NCBI GenBank assembly: GCA_964577175.1
Contig: CAZNYC010000109.1
Coordinates: 1-14,049, forward strand
Length of the DNA stretch: 14,049 nucleotides
Origin: BS750m-G62 sp964577175
GTDB lineage: Bacteria; Planctomycetota; Phycisphaerae; FEN-1346
Direction of reading: 5' to 3'
In this document: positions 4,746 through 11,675 of the stretch, in pieces
How the letters are laid out: every line of letters begins with the position of its first letter
Position numbering within the stretch: the stretch's first letter is position 1
Notes under the pieces: generated by a model
What the model saw: only the letters and a program-made list of their open reading frames with translations
Databases searched by the model: none
What the model was told of the DNA's origin: nothing
Made by a program: the position numbers and the translations under genes

Positions 4746-6937
4746 TGGGGAAGCGCAAACGCCTGCCGCGATGGACGCCGGGCGCGCGGCGGTTCGTCCG
4801 CGCCCTGGGCGAGCGGCTTGCCGCCCGCTCGGCGGCCGCGGCCGCCGGCGGCGACGCCTACCGGGCCCACCGCGCCCGCGTGGGCGAGGCCCAGGCCGCC
4901 CGGACGCGGGCCGGCCAGGAGATCGGCCCCATCCCGCCGCGGGCGGACCCGAAGCGGCACGACCGGTGTCGCCAAGATCTCAGGGCGTTCCTGGAGACGT
5001 ACTTCCCCGGCACGTTCCACCTGGCGTGGTCGGCGGACCACCTGAAGGTCATTGCGAAGATCGAGCGGGCCGTCCTGGCGGGCGGCCTCTTCGCCTTCGC
5101 GATGCCGCGAGGCGCGGGCAAGACGAGCCTGGCCTGGGCGTCGAGCCTGTGGGCCTCGCTCTACGGCCACCGGCGCTACACGGTCATCCTGGCCGTCTCG
5201 GCGGAGCGCGCGACGGAACTGATGGAGACCGTGAAGCGGGCGCTGACGGCCAACCAGTCCCTGCTGGCCGACTTCCCCGCGGAGACGGCGGCGCTGGTGG
5301 CCCTGGAGAACGAGCCGCGGCGGTGTCTCGGGCAGCGGTACCAGGGGCAGCCCACGCACGTGCGATGGCAGAAGCGGCGGATCGTGTTCGCCTCCATCGG
5401 CGAGCACGCGCGCTATCCGCCGATCGTCTCGGCGACGGGGCTGACCGGCGGCGGCGTCCGCGGCCAGCAGTACCTGGAGCCGACGGGCGAGGAGGTCGTC
5501 CGGCCGGACCTGGTCCTGGTGGACGATCCCCAGGACGACGAGGTGGCGGCCAGCCCGACCCAGGTCCGCAAGCGCCTGCGTCTTTTGAACGGCGCCGTCC
5601 TCGGCATGGCCGGGCCGGGTCGGAAGATCGCCGCCCTGGCCGCCGTCACGGTCATCCAGCCCGACGACGTGGCGTCGGGGCTGCTCGACCGCGAGATCTC
5701 GCCCGACTGGCAGGGCGTCCGCGTGCCCCTGCTCTACGCGCTGCCGACCGACTACCTGGAGCACAAGGGGCTGTGGGAGGAGTACCGGCGGCTGCGGCTG
5801 GCGGATCTCGAGGACGGCACGGACGAGGCCGGCGCCGCCTACCTCGCCCGCCGGGCCGAAATGGACGCGGGCGCGAAGCCGTTCTGGAAGGCGTGGCAGG
5901 ATGAGGGCGAGCACTCGGCCGTGCAGCACGCCATGAACCTGCTGTTTCGGGACGAGGCGACGTTCTACGCCGAGTACCAGAACGAGCCGCAACTGGAGGA
6001 CCTGCCGGGCGCCGCGCACCTGAGGGCGGCCGACGTCGCCGCGCGCACGAGCGGCCGGGCTCGCGGCGAGGTCCCCCTGGCGGCGACGAAGGTCACCGCC
6101 TTCATCGACCTCGGCGACGAGATCTTCTTCTGGTGCGTCTCGGCCTGGGAGGAGGACTTCACGGGGCACGTCATCGATTACCAGGCCTGGCCGGAGCAGA
6201 AGACCCAGGAGTTCTCGGCGCGCAATCCCCCGCGGACGCTCGGCCGGGCCTACCCCGGCCGCGGCGTCGACGGGGCGATGCAGGCGGGCCTGAAGGACCT
6301 GGTCGACCACCTCGTCTCCCGCGAGTGGCCGAGGGCGGGCGGGGCGGGCGTCGCGCGCATCGATCGGCTGCTCATCGACGCCGGGCACAAGCCGAAGATC
6401 CCGGCGGCCGTGACGCACCTGGTGCCCGGTCCCATCACGCTCTCCAAGGGCGTCGGCATCACCGCGGGCCGCAAACCGATCCACGCCTACAAGAAGAAGC
6501 CGGGGGAGGTCCACGGCCACGAGTGGTATTTCCCGACCGTGAAGGGGACGCAGGAGTTCCCGCACATCCTGTACGACACGAACTGGTGGAAGTCGTTCGT
6601 CGCCCAGGCCCTCGCCACGGCGCCGGGCGACCCCGGCGCCGTGACGCTCTTCGGCAAGGCGCCGAACGGTCGCCCGCTCTCGGCGGCCGCCCACCGCCTC
6701 TTCGCCGCCCACGTCGGCGGGGCGGAATACTGGGTCGAGACCGAGGGGTACGGCCGGACGGTCCGCGAGTGGAAGGAGCGGCCCGCCAAGCCGGACAACC
6801 ACTGGTGGGATTGCCTCGTCGGCTGTGCCGTGGCGGCCAGCCTGGAGGGCGTCCAGGTGCCGGGCGCCGACGCGGGCCGCGGCGGGGGCCGCCGGCGGTA
6901 TTCGCGCGGCGCCCTGTCGCGCGGGCGGGGGCGATGA
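4745..6937 (+). CDS. terminase large subunit, lambda GpA-like (730 aa)
   Basis: This is the DNA-packaging motor and headful or site-cutting nuclease. The ATPase part shows Walker A PRGAGKTS (121-128), Walker B LVLVDDPQDDE (257-267) and a coupling segment AAVTVI (299-304). The nuclease part shows AFIDLGD (452-458), IDRLLIDAGH (539-548) and DNHWWDC (684-690), giving acidic residues Asp455, Asp546 and Asp689 for two-metal catalysis. The final motif is typical of the GpA family, whose members end with a DCxxYA-like helix. A basic, Ala-rich N-terminal extension of about 80 residues precedes the ATPase. The start is fixed by TGATG overlap with the preceding gene; the frame is open further upstream but that part is non-coding. 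The C-terminal tail is Gly/Arg-rich. It forms one operon with the small subunit and the zinc-ribbon genes. Confidence 0.92.
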   Translation: MGKRKRLPRWTPGARRFVRALGERLAARSAAAAAGGDAYRAHRARVGEAQAARTRAGQEIGPIPPRADPKRHDRCRQDLRAFLETYFPGTFHLAWSADHLKVIAKIERAVLAGGLFAFAMPRGAGKTSLAWASSLWASLYGHRRYTVILAVSAERATELMETVKRALTANQSLLADFPAETAALVALENEPRRCLGQRYQGQPTHVRWQKRRIVFASIGEHARYPPIVSATGLTGGGVRGQQYLEPTGEEVVRPDLVLVDDPQDDEVAASPTQVRKRLRLLNGAVLGMAGPGRKIAALAAVTVIQPDDVASGLLDREISPDWQGVRVPLLYALPTDYLEHKGLWEEYRRLRLADLEDGTDEAGAAYLARRAEMDAGAKPFWKAWQDEGEHSAVQHAMNLLFRDEATFYAEYQNEPQLEDLPGAAHLRAADVAARTSGRARGEVPLAATKVTAFIDLGDEIFFWCVSAWEEDFTGHVIDYQAWPEQKTQEFSARNPPRTLGRAYPGRGVDGAMQAGLKDLVDHLVSREWPRAGGAGVARIDRLLIDAGHKPKIPAAVTHLVPGPITLSKGVGITAGRKPIHAYKKKPGEVHGHEWYFPTVKGTQEFPHILYDTNWWKSFVAQALATAPGDPGAVTLFGKAPNGRPLSAAAHRLFAAHVGGAEYWVETEGYGRTVREWKERPAKPDNHWWDCLVGCAVAASLEGVQVPGADAGRGGGRRRYSRGALSRGRGR

Positions 6938-6972
6938 TGCTCGGCCGGATGCGCTACTGCCGGGAGGAACTC

Positions 6973-7152
6973 ATGACCGCACACGCAAAGGGCGGCGGGC
7001 TGGAGTGTCCCCGCTGCGGCTGCCGGCACTTCAAGGTCGTCTACACCCGCCCGGGCGGGGAGGGCGCCATCCAGCGGCGCCGCGAGTGCCGGCACTGCGG
7101 GTGGCGGTGTACGACGCGGGAGAAGGTTATCGGAGGCGACGAGCGGCCGTGA
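6973..7152 (+). CDS. NrdR-like zinc-ribbon protein (59 aa)
   Basis: Four cysteines in two CxxC knuckles (Cys12/Cys15 and Cys39/Cys42) form a zinc ribbon. The sequence between them (FKVVYTRPGGEGAIQRRREC, 20-39, then HCGWRCTTREK) closely follows the N-terminal DNA-binding ribbon of the ribonucleotide-reductase repressor NrdR. The ATP-cone domain of NrdR is absent. GGAGGAA 3-9 bases before supports the ATG at 6973. An in-frame ATG at 6934 overlapping the terminase stop would add 13 residues. It lies between the large terminase and another zinc-ribbon gene. It may bind DNA, for example as a late transcription factor or a packaging accessory, but this is inferred. Confidence 0.75.
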   Translation: MTAHAKGGGLECPRCGCRHFKVVYTRPGGEGAIQRRRECRHCGWRCTTREKVIGGDERP

Positions 7153-7403
7153 CCCGAAAGCGTGCCATCCCGCTCCGCCACCAGGGCGGCGAACCCGGAT
7201 TCTGCCCCAGGTGCGCGGCGCCGATCCCGGCCGGCCAGGTCGGCCAAAGCCACGGCCGATGGGTCGGCTACTGCACCCTCTGTGAGACGTACTGGGTCTT
7301 TTCCCGCCTCGGTGCCCGGGGCGCCTCGCCGATCGAGAAGGACCTCGCCCGCCGCGACCTCTTTACGGGCCGCGGCCTGTCCGAGCCCGTGGATTCCACG
7401 TAG
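7149..7403 (+). CDS. second small zinc-ribbon protein (84 aa)
   Basis: The GTG start at 7149 overlaps the preceding stop (GTGA), with GGAGG about 11 bases upstream. Cys19/Cys22 (FCPRCAAP) and Cys42/Cys45 (YCTLCETYW) make a four-cysteine ribbon, with a likely strand HGRWVGY between them. The C-terminal third (IEKDLARRDLFTGRGLSEP) is polar. Its ribbon is not of the NrdR type: the inter-knuckle part is shorter and lacks the RRR motif. It is translationally coupled to the first ribbon protein, so the pair is probably made together at the end of the terminase operon. The function is unknown; DNA, RNA or protein contact are all possible. Confidence 0.7.
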   Translation: MTRKRAIPLRHQGGEPGFCPRCAAPIPAGQVGQSHGRWVGYCTLCETYWVFSRLGARGASPIEKDLARRDLFTGRGLSEPVDST

Positions 7404-7459
7404 CGGTCAAGGGAAACCCCCCCGCGGCGCGCTATAGATACGGAACGAACTCCCCTCGT

Positions 7460-7484
7460 ATGTCTAGCGGTAGACGTCTTTTTT
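7460..7484 (+). terminator. probable intrinsic terminator after the terminase operon
   Basis: ATGTCTA (7460-7466) pairs with TAGACGT (7471-7477), a 7-bp stem with one U-G wobble and the loop GCGG, followed by CTTTTTT (7478-7484). The stem is short and AT-rich for this genome, but the six-T run is the longest in the window. It sits 57 bases after the last terminase-operon stop. Confidence 0.6.
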
Positions 7485-7504
7485 GCAATTTCGCCCCATC
7501 CGTC

Positions 7505-7533
7505 CGTGCGTCGGCGCCGTCAGGCCGTATAAT
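7505..7533 (+). promoter_or_regulatory. possible late promoter
   Basis: A perfect TATAAT stands at 7528-7533 in very GC-rich sequence. At 17-base spacing the -35 position (7505-7510) reads CGTGCG, which is poor, so activity may need an activator. It lies between two terminators and ahead of the connector, portal and capsid genes. A transcript would start near 7541. Confidence 0.4.
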
Positions 7534-7586
7534 CGGGTGCGACCAGCAGGACCGCCGGCGGCGACGGCGCAGACGCCGGCGCGGGC

Positions 7587-7628
7587 ACGAGGCCGTTCGG
7601 GGCCGAACACCCGGACGGCCTCGTTTTT
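7587..7628 (+). terminator. strong intrinsic terminator upstream of the head operon
   Basis: A 15-bp stem (7587-7601 with 7610-7624, one U-G wobble) and an 8-base loop are followed by TTTTT (7624-7628). It lies 95 bases after the TATAAT box and 25 bases before the next start codon. It therefore stands inside the leader of the head genes, as an attenuator would. Its inner stem GTTCGGG/CCCGGAC equals that of the terminator at 1950-1983. Confidence 0.8.
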
Positions 7629-7652
7629 GCGCGCAGCAGCCCGGAGCACCTT

Positions 7653-7850
7653 GTGGCGGATCTCGATTCGACCATCGACGAGCACGCGGCCGCCCCGGCC
7701 GAGGTCTCCGCCGACGGCGTGACCGTCAAGGAACACGGCCTGCCGGACCAGATCGCCGCCGACAAGCATCTGGCGGCCAAGAGCGCCCGCGCCGCCCACC
7801 CGCGTCTCTCGTTCTCGCGCGTCCAACTCATCCCCCCCGGAGCCGCCTGA
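7653..7850 (+). CDS. gpW-position head-tail joining protein candidate (65 aa)
   Basis: The GTG at 7653 follows GGAG by 6 bases. The stop overlaps the portal ATG as TGATG. The product has an acidic N-terminus (ADLDSTIDEHAAA), a short strand-turn (SADGVTVKEHG, 19-29), a helix (LPDQIAADKHLAAKSARA, 30-47) and an end RLSFSRVQLIPPGA. Lambda carries the 68-aa gpW connector at the same place between large terminase and portal. Length, position and the DG-turn-helix layout agree, but sequence similarity is too low to claim homology by eye. It is the first gene of the head operon and comes directly after the leader with a terminator. A different small connector or regulator remains possible. Confidence 0.65.
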   Translation: MADLDSTIDEHAAAPAEVSADGVTVKEHGLPDQIAADKHLAAKSARAAHPRLSFSRVQLIPPGAA

Positions 7851-9334
7851 TGCCCTGGCCCTGGCCCAGAAAATCCCGTCCCCGGTCGGTCGACGCGCGG
7901 CAGCTGCCGGACGCGCGCCTCGTGCGGGCGCTGCGGGCCCGTTTCGACGCCGCGCAGACGACCGCCCAGAACCGCCGGCACTGGCAGGGCGCCGACGCCC
8001 TCTCGGCCGACGCCGCCGCTTCCCCCGCCGTCCGCAAGACCCTCCGCAACCGGGCCCGCTACGAGATCGCGAACAACTGTTACGCCAAGGGCATCCTGCT
8101 GACGCTCGCCCAGGACCTGGTGGGCGCCGGGCCGCGTCTTCAGATGACCACCGGCGACGCGAAGGCGAACGCGCGGATCGAGCGGGAGTTTCACGCGTGG
8201 GCCCGCGGGGTGCGCCTCGCCGAAAAACTCCGGACGATGCGGATGGCCCGAGGCGCGGACGGCGAGGCGTTCGCGGTCCTCGTCTCCAACCGCGGCTCCG
8301 GCCGCCCGGTGACCCTCGACCTGCGCCTCGTCGAGGCCGACCAGGTCGAGACGCCGAACTGGACGCCCTCCGAGACGCAGCCCGTCGACGGCATCGTGCT
8401 CGACCGGTGGGGCAACCCGCAAACGTACCACCTCCTGGAGTCCCATCCGGGCGGTGCGGCGATGGGCGGCGCGATGCGCTACCGGCCGATCTCCGCCCGC
8501 GACGTGATCCATTGGTTCCGGGCCGACCGGCCCGGCCAGCATCGCGGCGTCTCGGAACTGACGCCCGCCCTGCCGCTCTTCGCCCTCATGCGCCGCTACA
8601 CGCTGGCCACCGTCAGCGCCGCCGAGACGGCGGCCGAGTGGGCGCTTTTCATCAAGACGACCATGCCCCCCGGCGGCGAGGCCGCCGGCGGCCAGACCGA
8701 GGACGAGGGGCTCGGGGGTCTGACGATGGAGATCGAGCGGAACCTCGCCGCGTTCCTGCCGGAGGGATGGGAACCGTCGCAACTGAAGGCGGAGCAGCCC
8801 GCGACCGTGTACCCCGACTTCAAGGACGCGATCATCTCCGAAATCGCCCGGTGCCTGCAGGTGCCGCGAAACATCGCCGCCCTCGACTCCTCGCGCCACT
8901 CGTACATCAGCGGCCGCCTCGACCTCCAGGGATACGTCCGGAACGCGCAGGTCGAACGGAGCAACCTGGACGTGGCGGTCATGGACCGGATCCTCTCGGC
9001 CTGGCTCGCCGAGACCAAGCTGATCCCGGGCTACCTGCCCGCGGGCCGGTGGCTGGAGGAGGACGACCCGCACCAGTGGATGTGGCCGGGCATCGAGGAG
9101 ATCGATCCGCGGTGGGCGCGGGTCAAGATGGACCAGGTCCGCCTCGGGCACATCACGGAGGCGGAGTTCCACGCCGCCCGCGGCCGCGACTGGGAAGACG
9201 AGCAGGCCCAGCGCAGGCGCGAGGCCGAAGCCCGTACCGAAAAGAACCTGCCGGCCCCCGGCACGGCGCCGAAGGCCGAGGCCGAGCCGGTCGGCGCCGG
9301 GTCCGCATCGGACGGTTCGGGAGGGACGGCATGA
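7850..9334 (+). CDS. portal protein, lambda family (494 aa)
   Basis: The portal forms the dodecameric ring at the capsid vertex through which DNA enters and to which terminase and connectors bind. The lambda-family signature is clear: NNCYAKGILLTLAQDLVGAG (75-94), ARGADGEAFAVLV (133-145), VIHWFRADRPGQHRGVSEL (219-237), then VPRNIAALDSSRHSYISGRL (338-357) and a Trp-rich end before a charged, Ala-rich tail (about 440-494). The length fits the family (about 490-530). The start is fixed by TGATG coupling with the preceding gene. The ATG of the next gene overlaps the stop as ATGA, so gpW-like protein, portal and protease-capsid fusion are translationally chained. Confidence 0.93.
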   Translation: MPWPWPRKSRPRSVDARQLPDARLVRALRARFDAAQTTAQNRRHWQGADALSADAAASPAVRKTLRNRARYEIANNCYAKGILLTLAQDLVGAGPRLQMTTGDAKANARIEREFHAWARGVRLAEKLRTMRMARGADGEAFAVLVSNRGSGRPVTLDLRLVEADQVETPNWTPSETQPVDGIVLDRWGNPQTYHLLESHPGGAAMGGAMRYRPISARDVIHWFRADRPGQHRGVSELTPALPLFALMRRYTLATVSAAETAAEWALFIKTTMPPGGEAAGGQTEDEGLGGLTMEIERNLAAFLPEGWEPSQLKAEQPATVYPDFKDAIISEIARCLQVPRNIAALDSSRHSYISGRLDLQGYVRNAQVERSNLDVAVMDRILSAWLAETKLIPGYLPAGRWLEEDDPHQWMWPGIEEIDPRWARVKMDQVRLGHITEAEFHAARGRDWEDEQAQRRREAEARTEKNLPAPGTAPKAEAEPVGAGSASDGSGGTA

Positions 9335-11523
9335 GCAGCCGGGCCAAGCGCAAACGCCGACGGATGCACGAGGCGGCCCGCCGCATCGAGGCGGCCGCTC
9401 GCGACGTGCCCGAGACCATCGCCCTCGGCGGTGAAGTGACGCTGCTGGAGGCCGCCGAAAGGGACGCCGGCGGCGACGAACGGCCGCCGCGCCTGCACAT
9501 CGTCGCCTACAACGGCGGCGAGATCGAGCCGGACGCCTGGCCCGCCCCCGTCGTCATCCACCTGTCGGGCCTGGCCTTTGCGCGGGGCAAGCCCCTGCCG
9601 GTCCTGGCGGACCACGACCGCCAGCGCCCGATCGGACACGCGGCGCCCCAGGTGCGCGGCGGCCGGCTGGAGGCGGACGGCCTGGTGTCGATGCCGCGGA
9701 CGAGCCCGCTCGTCCGCGACTTTCTCACGTCCAGCGGACAGGGGTTCCCGTGGCAGGTGTCGATCGGGGCCCGGCCCCGCAGCGTCGCCTACCACGAGGA
9801 GGGATCGACGTTCGAGGCCAACGGCCAGGTGTGGACCGCCGGCCGGCGAGGGCTTTACGAAGTGCAAGAGGCCGTCCTCCGCGAGATCTCCATTCTGACG
9901 ATCGGGGCGGACGGCGAGACCGAAGTCACCGTGGCCGCACGCGCGGCCGACACGCATACGGAGGAGAAACCCATGACGTTCGACCAGTGGCTGAAGGCGC
10001 AGGGGAAGGACCCGTCCGCGATCTCCGACGAGGAGCGCACCCAGCTCAAGGCGCGTTTCGACGCCGAGCAGCCGGCGGCGCCGGCCAATCCGCCGGCGAC
10101 CCCGCAGCCGGCGGCGCCGCAGCCCGCCGCACCCTCGGAGGTCAAGGCCGGCGGCGCGGAGAACACGCCGGCGCCGGACGACGTCCGGGCCCAGGCCGTC
10201 GCCCAGGAACGGCGGCGCGTCGCCGACATCGAGGCGGCGTGCAAGGACCTGCCGGCCGACATGGTCGGCGACCTGAAGGCGAAGGCGGTGGCGGGCGAGG
10301 TCTCCGTCGACGCCCTCCGCCAGGGCCTGCTCGACCGCGTCCGCGCGGGTCGCAGCGAGGTCCCGTCGGTCATCGTGGCCCGCGGGCCGCAGGACGCCCG
10401 CACGCTGGAGGCCGCCCTCTGCCTCGGCCACGCCGTCGGCACGGAGAAGGACCTGCTCGCCGCCTACGGCGAGGAGACCCTGAACACCGCCGACCGCTTC
10501 CGCCGCCAGGGCCTGAGGCGGACCATCGAACTCGCCGCCGGCCTGGAGGGCGTGGAGCTGCCGATGGACGTCGACGCCCGGTGGATCCGGGCGGCCTTCT
10601 CGACCGCGGCCGTGCCCGGCATCGTCGGCAACGTCGCCAACAAGGCACTGGCGCAGGCGTTCGGGGCGAAGGCGTCGGTGGCCACCCGCATCGCCGCCCG
10701 CCGCAGCCACCAGAACTTCCACACCCACACGGTGTACAGCCTCGCCATGAGCGGGGACCTCGAGGAGGTCGGCCCGACGGGCGAACTGAAGCACCTGAAC
10801 CTGTCGGAGGAGAACTGGACCCGCCAGGTCAAGACGCGCGGGGCCGTCCTCTCCATCAGCCGGACCGACATCGTCAACGACGAGCTCGGCGCGTTCATCG
10901 AGAACGGCCAGCGGCTCGGCAAAAAGGCGTTCAAGGTCCGCGAGCGGAGCGTCTTCCTGCTCCTAAACGCCACCGGCGCCGGGGCGTCGTTCTTCACCGC
11001 GGCCCGCAGCAACTACGCGGAAGGCACCGCCACGGCCCTGTCCCTGGCCGGCCTGTCGACGGCCGTCCAGATGTTCCGGGACCAGACCGACCCCAGCGGC
11101 GACCCGGCCGCCATCGAGCCGGCCATCCTGCTGGTGCCGACGGCCCTGGAGGAGATGGGCAAGGCCCTGATGGACCCGGGCGCCCGGCTCCTCGCCGTGG
11201 CCCTCGGCTCCACGTCCTCGAAACTGAAGGAACCGGACGCCAACGTCTGGGCCGGCAATTTCGAGCCGATGGTCAGCGAATGGCTCGGCCGCACGATCGG
11301 CGAGACCGCGGGCAGCCAGAAGGCGTGGTACCTGCTGGGCGATCCCGCCGACGCGCCCGCCATCGAACTGGCCTACCTGAACGGCCAGGAACAGCCGACG
11401 GTCGAGTTCTTCGGCCTCGACCAGGACGTCAGCACCCTGGGCGTCTCATGGAGAGTTTTTTATGACTTTGGCGCAAGTCTCGGCGAATTCCGGGCCGGCG
11501 TCAAAATGAAGGGCGAGGCGTAA
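9331..11523 (+). CDS. prohead protease-scaffold-major capsid fusion (730 aa)
   Basis: One ORF joins three head functions. Residues about 50-200 are an HK97-type prohead protease: VLADHDRQRPIG (91-102, likely catalytic His95), FPWQVSIG (139-146, Ser144) and LREISILTIG (183-192, Glu185 a candidate third residue). Residues about 215-345 look like a scaffold: a short helix, a Pro/Ala-rich linker (247-270), then a charged helix (RAQAVAQERRRVADIEAACK). Residues about 350-730 match the Mu gpT-like major capsid family (TRGAVLSISRTDIVNDELGA, 502-521; fFTAARSNY; ILLVPTALEEMGKAL). Protease-capsid fusions of this kind are a known phage arrangement. The start at 9331 has GGGAGG 6 bases upstream and overlaps the portal stop. 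An internal ATG at 9973 has its own ribosome site. Confidence 0.92.
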   Translation: MSSRAKRKRRRMHEAARRIEAAARDVPETIALGGEVTLLEAAERDAGGDERPPRLHIVAYNGGEIEPDAWPAPVVIHLSGLAFARGKPLPVLADHDRQRPIGHAAPQVRGGRLEADGLVSMPRTSPLVRDFLTSSGQGFPWQVSIGARPRSVAYHEEGSTFEANGQVWTAGRRGLYEVQEAVLREISILTIGADGETEVTVAARAADTHTEEKPMTFDQWLKAQGKDPSAISDEERTQLKARFDAEQPAAPANPPATPQPAAPQPAAPSEVKAGGAENTPAPDDVRAQAVAQERRRVADIEAACKDLPADMVGDLKAKAVAGEVSVDALRQGLLDRVRAGRSEVPSVIVARGPQDARTLEAALCLGHAVGTEKDLLAAYGEETLNTADRFRRQGLRRTIELAAGLEGVELPMDVDARWIRAAFSTAAVPGIVGNVANKALAQAFGAKASVATRIAARRSHQNFHTHTVYSLAMSGDLEEVGPTGELKHLNLSEENWTRQVKTRGAVLSISRTDIVNDELGAFIENGQRLGKKAFKVRERSVFLLLNATGAGASFFTAARSNYAEGTATALSLAGLSTAVQMFRDQTDPSGDPAAIEPAILLVPTALEEMGKALMDPGARLLAVALGSTSSKLKEPDANVWAGNFEPMVSEWLGRTIGETAGSQKAWYLLGDPADAPAIELAYLNGQEQPTVEFFGLDQDVSTLGVSWRVFYDFGASLGEFRAGVKMKGEA
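9961..9975 (+). promoter_or_regulatory. internal ribosome binding site and start inside the capsid fusion
   Basis: GAGGAG (9961-9966) lies 6 bases before an in-frame ATG (9973-9975, Met215), exactly at the boundary between protease and scaffold parts. Translation here would give a 516-aa scaffold-capsid protein without the protease. This resembles the nested C/Nu3 arrangement in lambda. Confidence 0.6.
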
Positions 11524-11675
11524 GCCGTCTCGCGACGTAACCCGACGCAGCACGGCGCCTCGCGACGGTGCGGGGCGCCCGACGAACCGATGCTACTCTG
11601 CGAAGCAGCGCTTCGCTGCGAAGCACGAGCCCTAGCGACTGCGGCCGCCCCGGGCGGCCCACAAGGAGAATCGCC
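11524..11675. other. 152-bp intergenic region between capsid fusion and decoration gene
   Basis: It contains CTCGCGACG twice (11529-11537, 11559-11567), a GGCGCC inverted pair (11554-11559, 11574-11579), copy 1 of a 41-bp repeat (11589-11629), and a stable 7-bp hairpin GGCCGCC-CCG-GGCGGCC (11643-11659) just before the AAGGAG of the next gene. No T run follows any hairpin, so these look like mRNA processing, stability or translation-control elements more than terminators. Confidence 0.5.
11589..11629 (+). repeat. intergenic repeat, copy 1 (41 bp)
   Basis: It begins GATGCTACTCTGCGAAGC and ends CGAAGCACGAG. An inner inverted repeat GCAGCG-CTT-CGCTGC is overlapped by an alternative GCGAAGC-AGC-GCTTCGC hairpin. 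It is identical to copy 2 (12771-12808) except for three extra bases in the loop. Confidence 0.85.

Noticed and set aside
4589..6802. A 737-codon minus-strand frame opposite the large terminase
   Set aside because: High-GC coding regions leave long antisense frames. This one has no ribosome site or domain motifs, while the plus strand has clear Walker and nuclease motifs.
7149..7403. Assignment of the second zinc-ribbon protein as a DksA/TraR-type regulator
   Set aside because: The spacing between the Cys pairs and the lack of the coiled-coil with its acidic tip do not fit that family.
7455..7510. tRNA-like D-arm word GTCTAGCGGTAGAC
   Set aside because: No anticodon stem, T-arm or acceptor pairing follows. 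The six-T run directly after it fits a terminator hairpin.
7520..10794. Long minus-strand frames opposite the portal and capsid fusion
   Set aside because: They are antisense shadows with low-complexity Arg/Gly/Pro composition, and the plus strand matches portal and capsid families.
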